Position numbers and translations under genes: made by a program. A stretch of 26,099 nt of DNA, from NCBI GenBank assembly GCA_035640475.1, contig DASQWC010000108.1, positions 1 through 26,099 on the forward strand. Reading direction: 5' to 3'. Of the stretch, positions 24,543 through 26,099 are shown one piece after another. The stretch is from DASQWC01 sp035640475 (lineage in GTDB: Bacteria > Actinomycetota > JAICYB01). Every line of letters begins with the position of its first letter. The first letter of the stretch is position 1. The notes under the pieces are model-generated. The model saw only the letters and a list, made by a program, of their open reading frames with translations. It made no database searches and was not told the DNA's origin.

Positions 24543-26099
24543 AGGGAATGACCCAGGAGAACGCGTTGCGCACCGCGTCCAAGTACGCAACGGGCATCGC
24601 CCAGCCCTCGAGCATCGGCAGCGTGCCGGCGAAGAACACGACAGCAACCGTCGTCACCGCCGCGCCGATCACGTACCTGAACCGTGAATCGCGAAGGTCC
24701 TCGACGAGCAACCAGGCCAGCGCGACGGCGAGGAACGGCACGACCGGAAGGAAGTGATACAGGAAGATCACGCGCCCGACGGCGATCCACGGCACGTAGT
24801 GCATGACGGCGGCGAACACGACGATGGCCGGGACCGCATCGCGCGCCTGACGAGCCCGGCGCACCAGTGCGCCCAGCCCCAGCAGACCTCCCCAGAACAC
24901 GACGAGGTTCGGAATCGTCCAGATCTCCGACCGCACGTCTCCGGAACCGCCGAGATACAAGAACACGGCGCGATAGCCGAAAGGCCAGCCGTACCAGGGA
25001 GAGCTGAACGGATGCGTGGCGTCGAGGTTTGCGTGGTACCCGAACATCTGGCCCTGCAGTCGGAAGAGATCGCCGATCGAGTGGCCGAGCGAGAGGTACG
25101 GGATATACGTCAAGACGTACACGAGCAACGGAAGAGCGCCGAGACATAGCCCGAGCACGATGAGACTCGTGCCCGGCCCCCAGGCGACACCCCAGACGCC
25201 GTCGCGTCCGCGACGCAGGCCGTCCCAGATGATCAGCAAGCAAATCGCGGCAAACCCATAGATGCCGACCCACTTGGACGCCCCGGCTGCCCCGGCGACG
25301 AGTCCGGTTGCAGCGAGCCAGCCCAGCGTCGCCGGGCGCGACCGCTTGGGCGAACCACTTCCCGATGAGAAGAGCGCGGAGAGCGCGCAGAACCACGCGG
25401 CGAGGAGGAACGCCGTCGTGTAGCTCTCCGGAATCGCAATGCGCGACATCGTGAAGCCCAGGCCCTCGACGGCCATGAACAGCGAAGCCAGACCGGCGAG
25501 CCACACGTTGCCGAAAAGTCGCAGCGCGATGAGCGCGACCATCGCGACCATCACTGATCCGAAGAAGACACTGCCGAGCCGCCACGCAAACTGCGGACGA
25601 CCGCCGGCGCACTCGAGCCCGACCGTGGTGACGGCCACCAACCGGTGTCCGATTGGGTCGCCGAAGGCGGCCGACGGCGTACGCGCGATCGTCGCTCGTC
25701 CGATCACAACGCCCGAGCGCGGCTCGATGGCGCGCACGCGCTTTCCACTGATCGCCCACGCGATCTCCGTCTCGGGCACGCTCGCGAGCACATTCGCGCG
25801 TCCGCGGATCGTGGCTGATACGTCGTTGCTCTTCGAATCGATGACGCTCAGCGACGAACCCGTCGAGACGAGCAGACGTTCGGTTCGGTCGGGCGCGGTG
25901 ATCGCTCGTGGTCCACCGGGAACGTCGATCGACTGCACCCGTGCGCCGTCGGCGTCCCACGCGGCGACACGGTTGTCGTCCGGGAACGACGTCCAGACGA
26001 CACCCTCACGGCTGGCCGCACGAGGCAGTGCCTCGGCGACGCGGTCGACACCGCTCGTCTGCGCGCGGCGCGGATCGGCGGATCGCTCGGCCGCGATGT
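24541..26099 (-). CDS. Protein O-mannosyltransferase (PMT/GT39 family), 5' end outside the window
   Basis: Partial gene: the frame stays open to the window edge, giving at least 519 residues without the N-terminus. From about 25520 downward it reads as a PMT-family membrane enzyme: FAWRLGSVFFGSVMVAMVAL, then FMAVEGLGFTMSRIAIPESYTTAF, many further helices, and C-terminal SPWYGWPFGYRAVFLYLG and YHFLPVVPFL, resembling the PMT C-terminal 4-TM domain. These enzymes transfer mannose from a polyprenyl-phosphate carrier to Ser/Thr of exported proteins. The region before the helices (about 26020-25620) is soluble and resembles YVTN/NHL-type propeller repeats (VPGGPRAITAPDRTERLLVS, LSVIDSKSNDVSATI). 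The acidic and HPPLGK motifs of loop 1 must lie beyond the edge. It is followed by phosphomannomutase. Confidence 0.85.
   Translation of the reverse strand, partial: IAAERSADPRRAQTSGVDRVAEALPRAASREGVVWTSFPDDNRVAAWDADGARVQSIDVPGGPRAITAPDRTERLLVSTGSSLSVIDSKSNDVSATIRGRANVLASVPETEIAWAISGKRVRAIEPRSGVVIGRATIARTPSAAFGDPIGHRLVAVTTVGLECAGGRPQFAWRLGSVFFGSVMVAMVALIALRLFGNVWLAGLASLFMAVEGLGFTMSRIAIPESYTTAFLLAAWFCALSALFSSGSGSPKRSRPATLGWLAATGLVAGAAGASKWVGIYGFAAICLLIIWDGLRRGRDGVWGVAWGPGTSLIVLGLCLGALPLLVYVLTYIPYLSLGHSIGDLFRLQGQMFGYHANLDATHPFSSPWYGWPFGYRAVFLYLGGSGDVRSEIWTIPNLVVFWGGLLGLGALVRRARQARDAVPAIVVFAAVMHYVPWIAVGRVIFLYHFLPVVPFLAVALAWLLVEDLRDSRFRYVIGAAVTTVAVVFFAGTLPMLEGWAMPVAYLDAVRNAFSWVIP

Noticed and set aside
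23403..24551. 382-codon plus-strand open frame opposite the phosphomannomutase gene
   Set aside because: Antisense of a gene with all four phosphohexomutase signatures; nothing recognisable in the plus-strand product.

Overview
The window is GC-rich, densely packed bacterial chromosome with 29 protein genes and no gene-free stretch longer than about 160 bases. I saw no rRNA, tRNA, CRISPR array or transposase. Gene content and order (rho, rpmE, prfA, prmC, tsaC, wecA; comF, hpf, secA, prfB), GTG and TTG starts, and many apparently leaderless promoters point to an actinomycetote, perhaps from a deep-branching, Thermoleophilia-like class. The class is an inference.

Almost everything is on the minus strand, so the transcription order is from high to low coordinate. 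Positions 26099-23006 hold a 5'-truncated protein O-mannosyltransferase with a propeller-like insert, a phosphomannomutase and a Trm112-like zinc protein. Positions 23009-20142 hold a small membrane protein (plus strand) and, divergent from it across a 24-bp near-perfect palindrome, a ribbon-helix-helix-like regulator, S-adenosylhomocysteine hydrolase and a SAM methyltransferase. Positions 20078-17553 hold an unknown membrane-anchored protein (plus), comF, hpf and an orphan response regulator. Positions 17491-8753 are a very tight run: secA, prfB (with an intact programmed +1 frameshift), a GNAT acetyltransferase, cyclic 2,3-diphosphoglycerate synthetase, 2-phosphoglycerate kinase, transaldolase and rho. 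Then come rpmE, a glyoxalase-like gene, an HD hydrolase, a plus-strand DEAD-box helicase, thyX, a DUF1385 membrane protein, prfA, prmC, tsaC, a phosphatase-like gene and wecA.

The main themes are translation termination and its modification (prfA, prfB, prmC), ribosome upkeep (hpf, rpmE, tsaC, helicase), protein export (secA), envelope glycan and glycoprotein synthesis (wecA, pmm, PMT) and methyl-cycle clearance (ahcY). The most notable points are: (1) both enzymes of the archaeal cyclic 2,3-diphosphoglycerate pathway inside a bacterial housekeeping operon; (2) the palindrome and small regulator in front of ahcY; (3) a recurring promoter layout, a TAnnnT hexamer 6-9 nt before the start codon, indicating leaderless mRNAs; (4) two or three genes whose coding evidence runs upstream of every standard start codon; (5) the prfB recoding site, which makes simple ORF calling lose the protein's first 22 codons.
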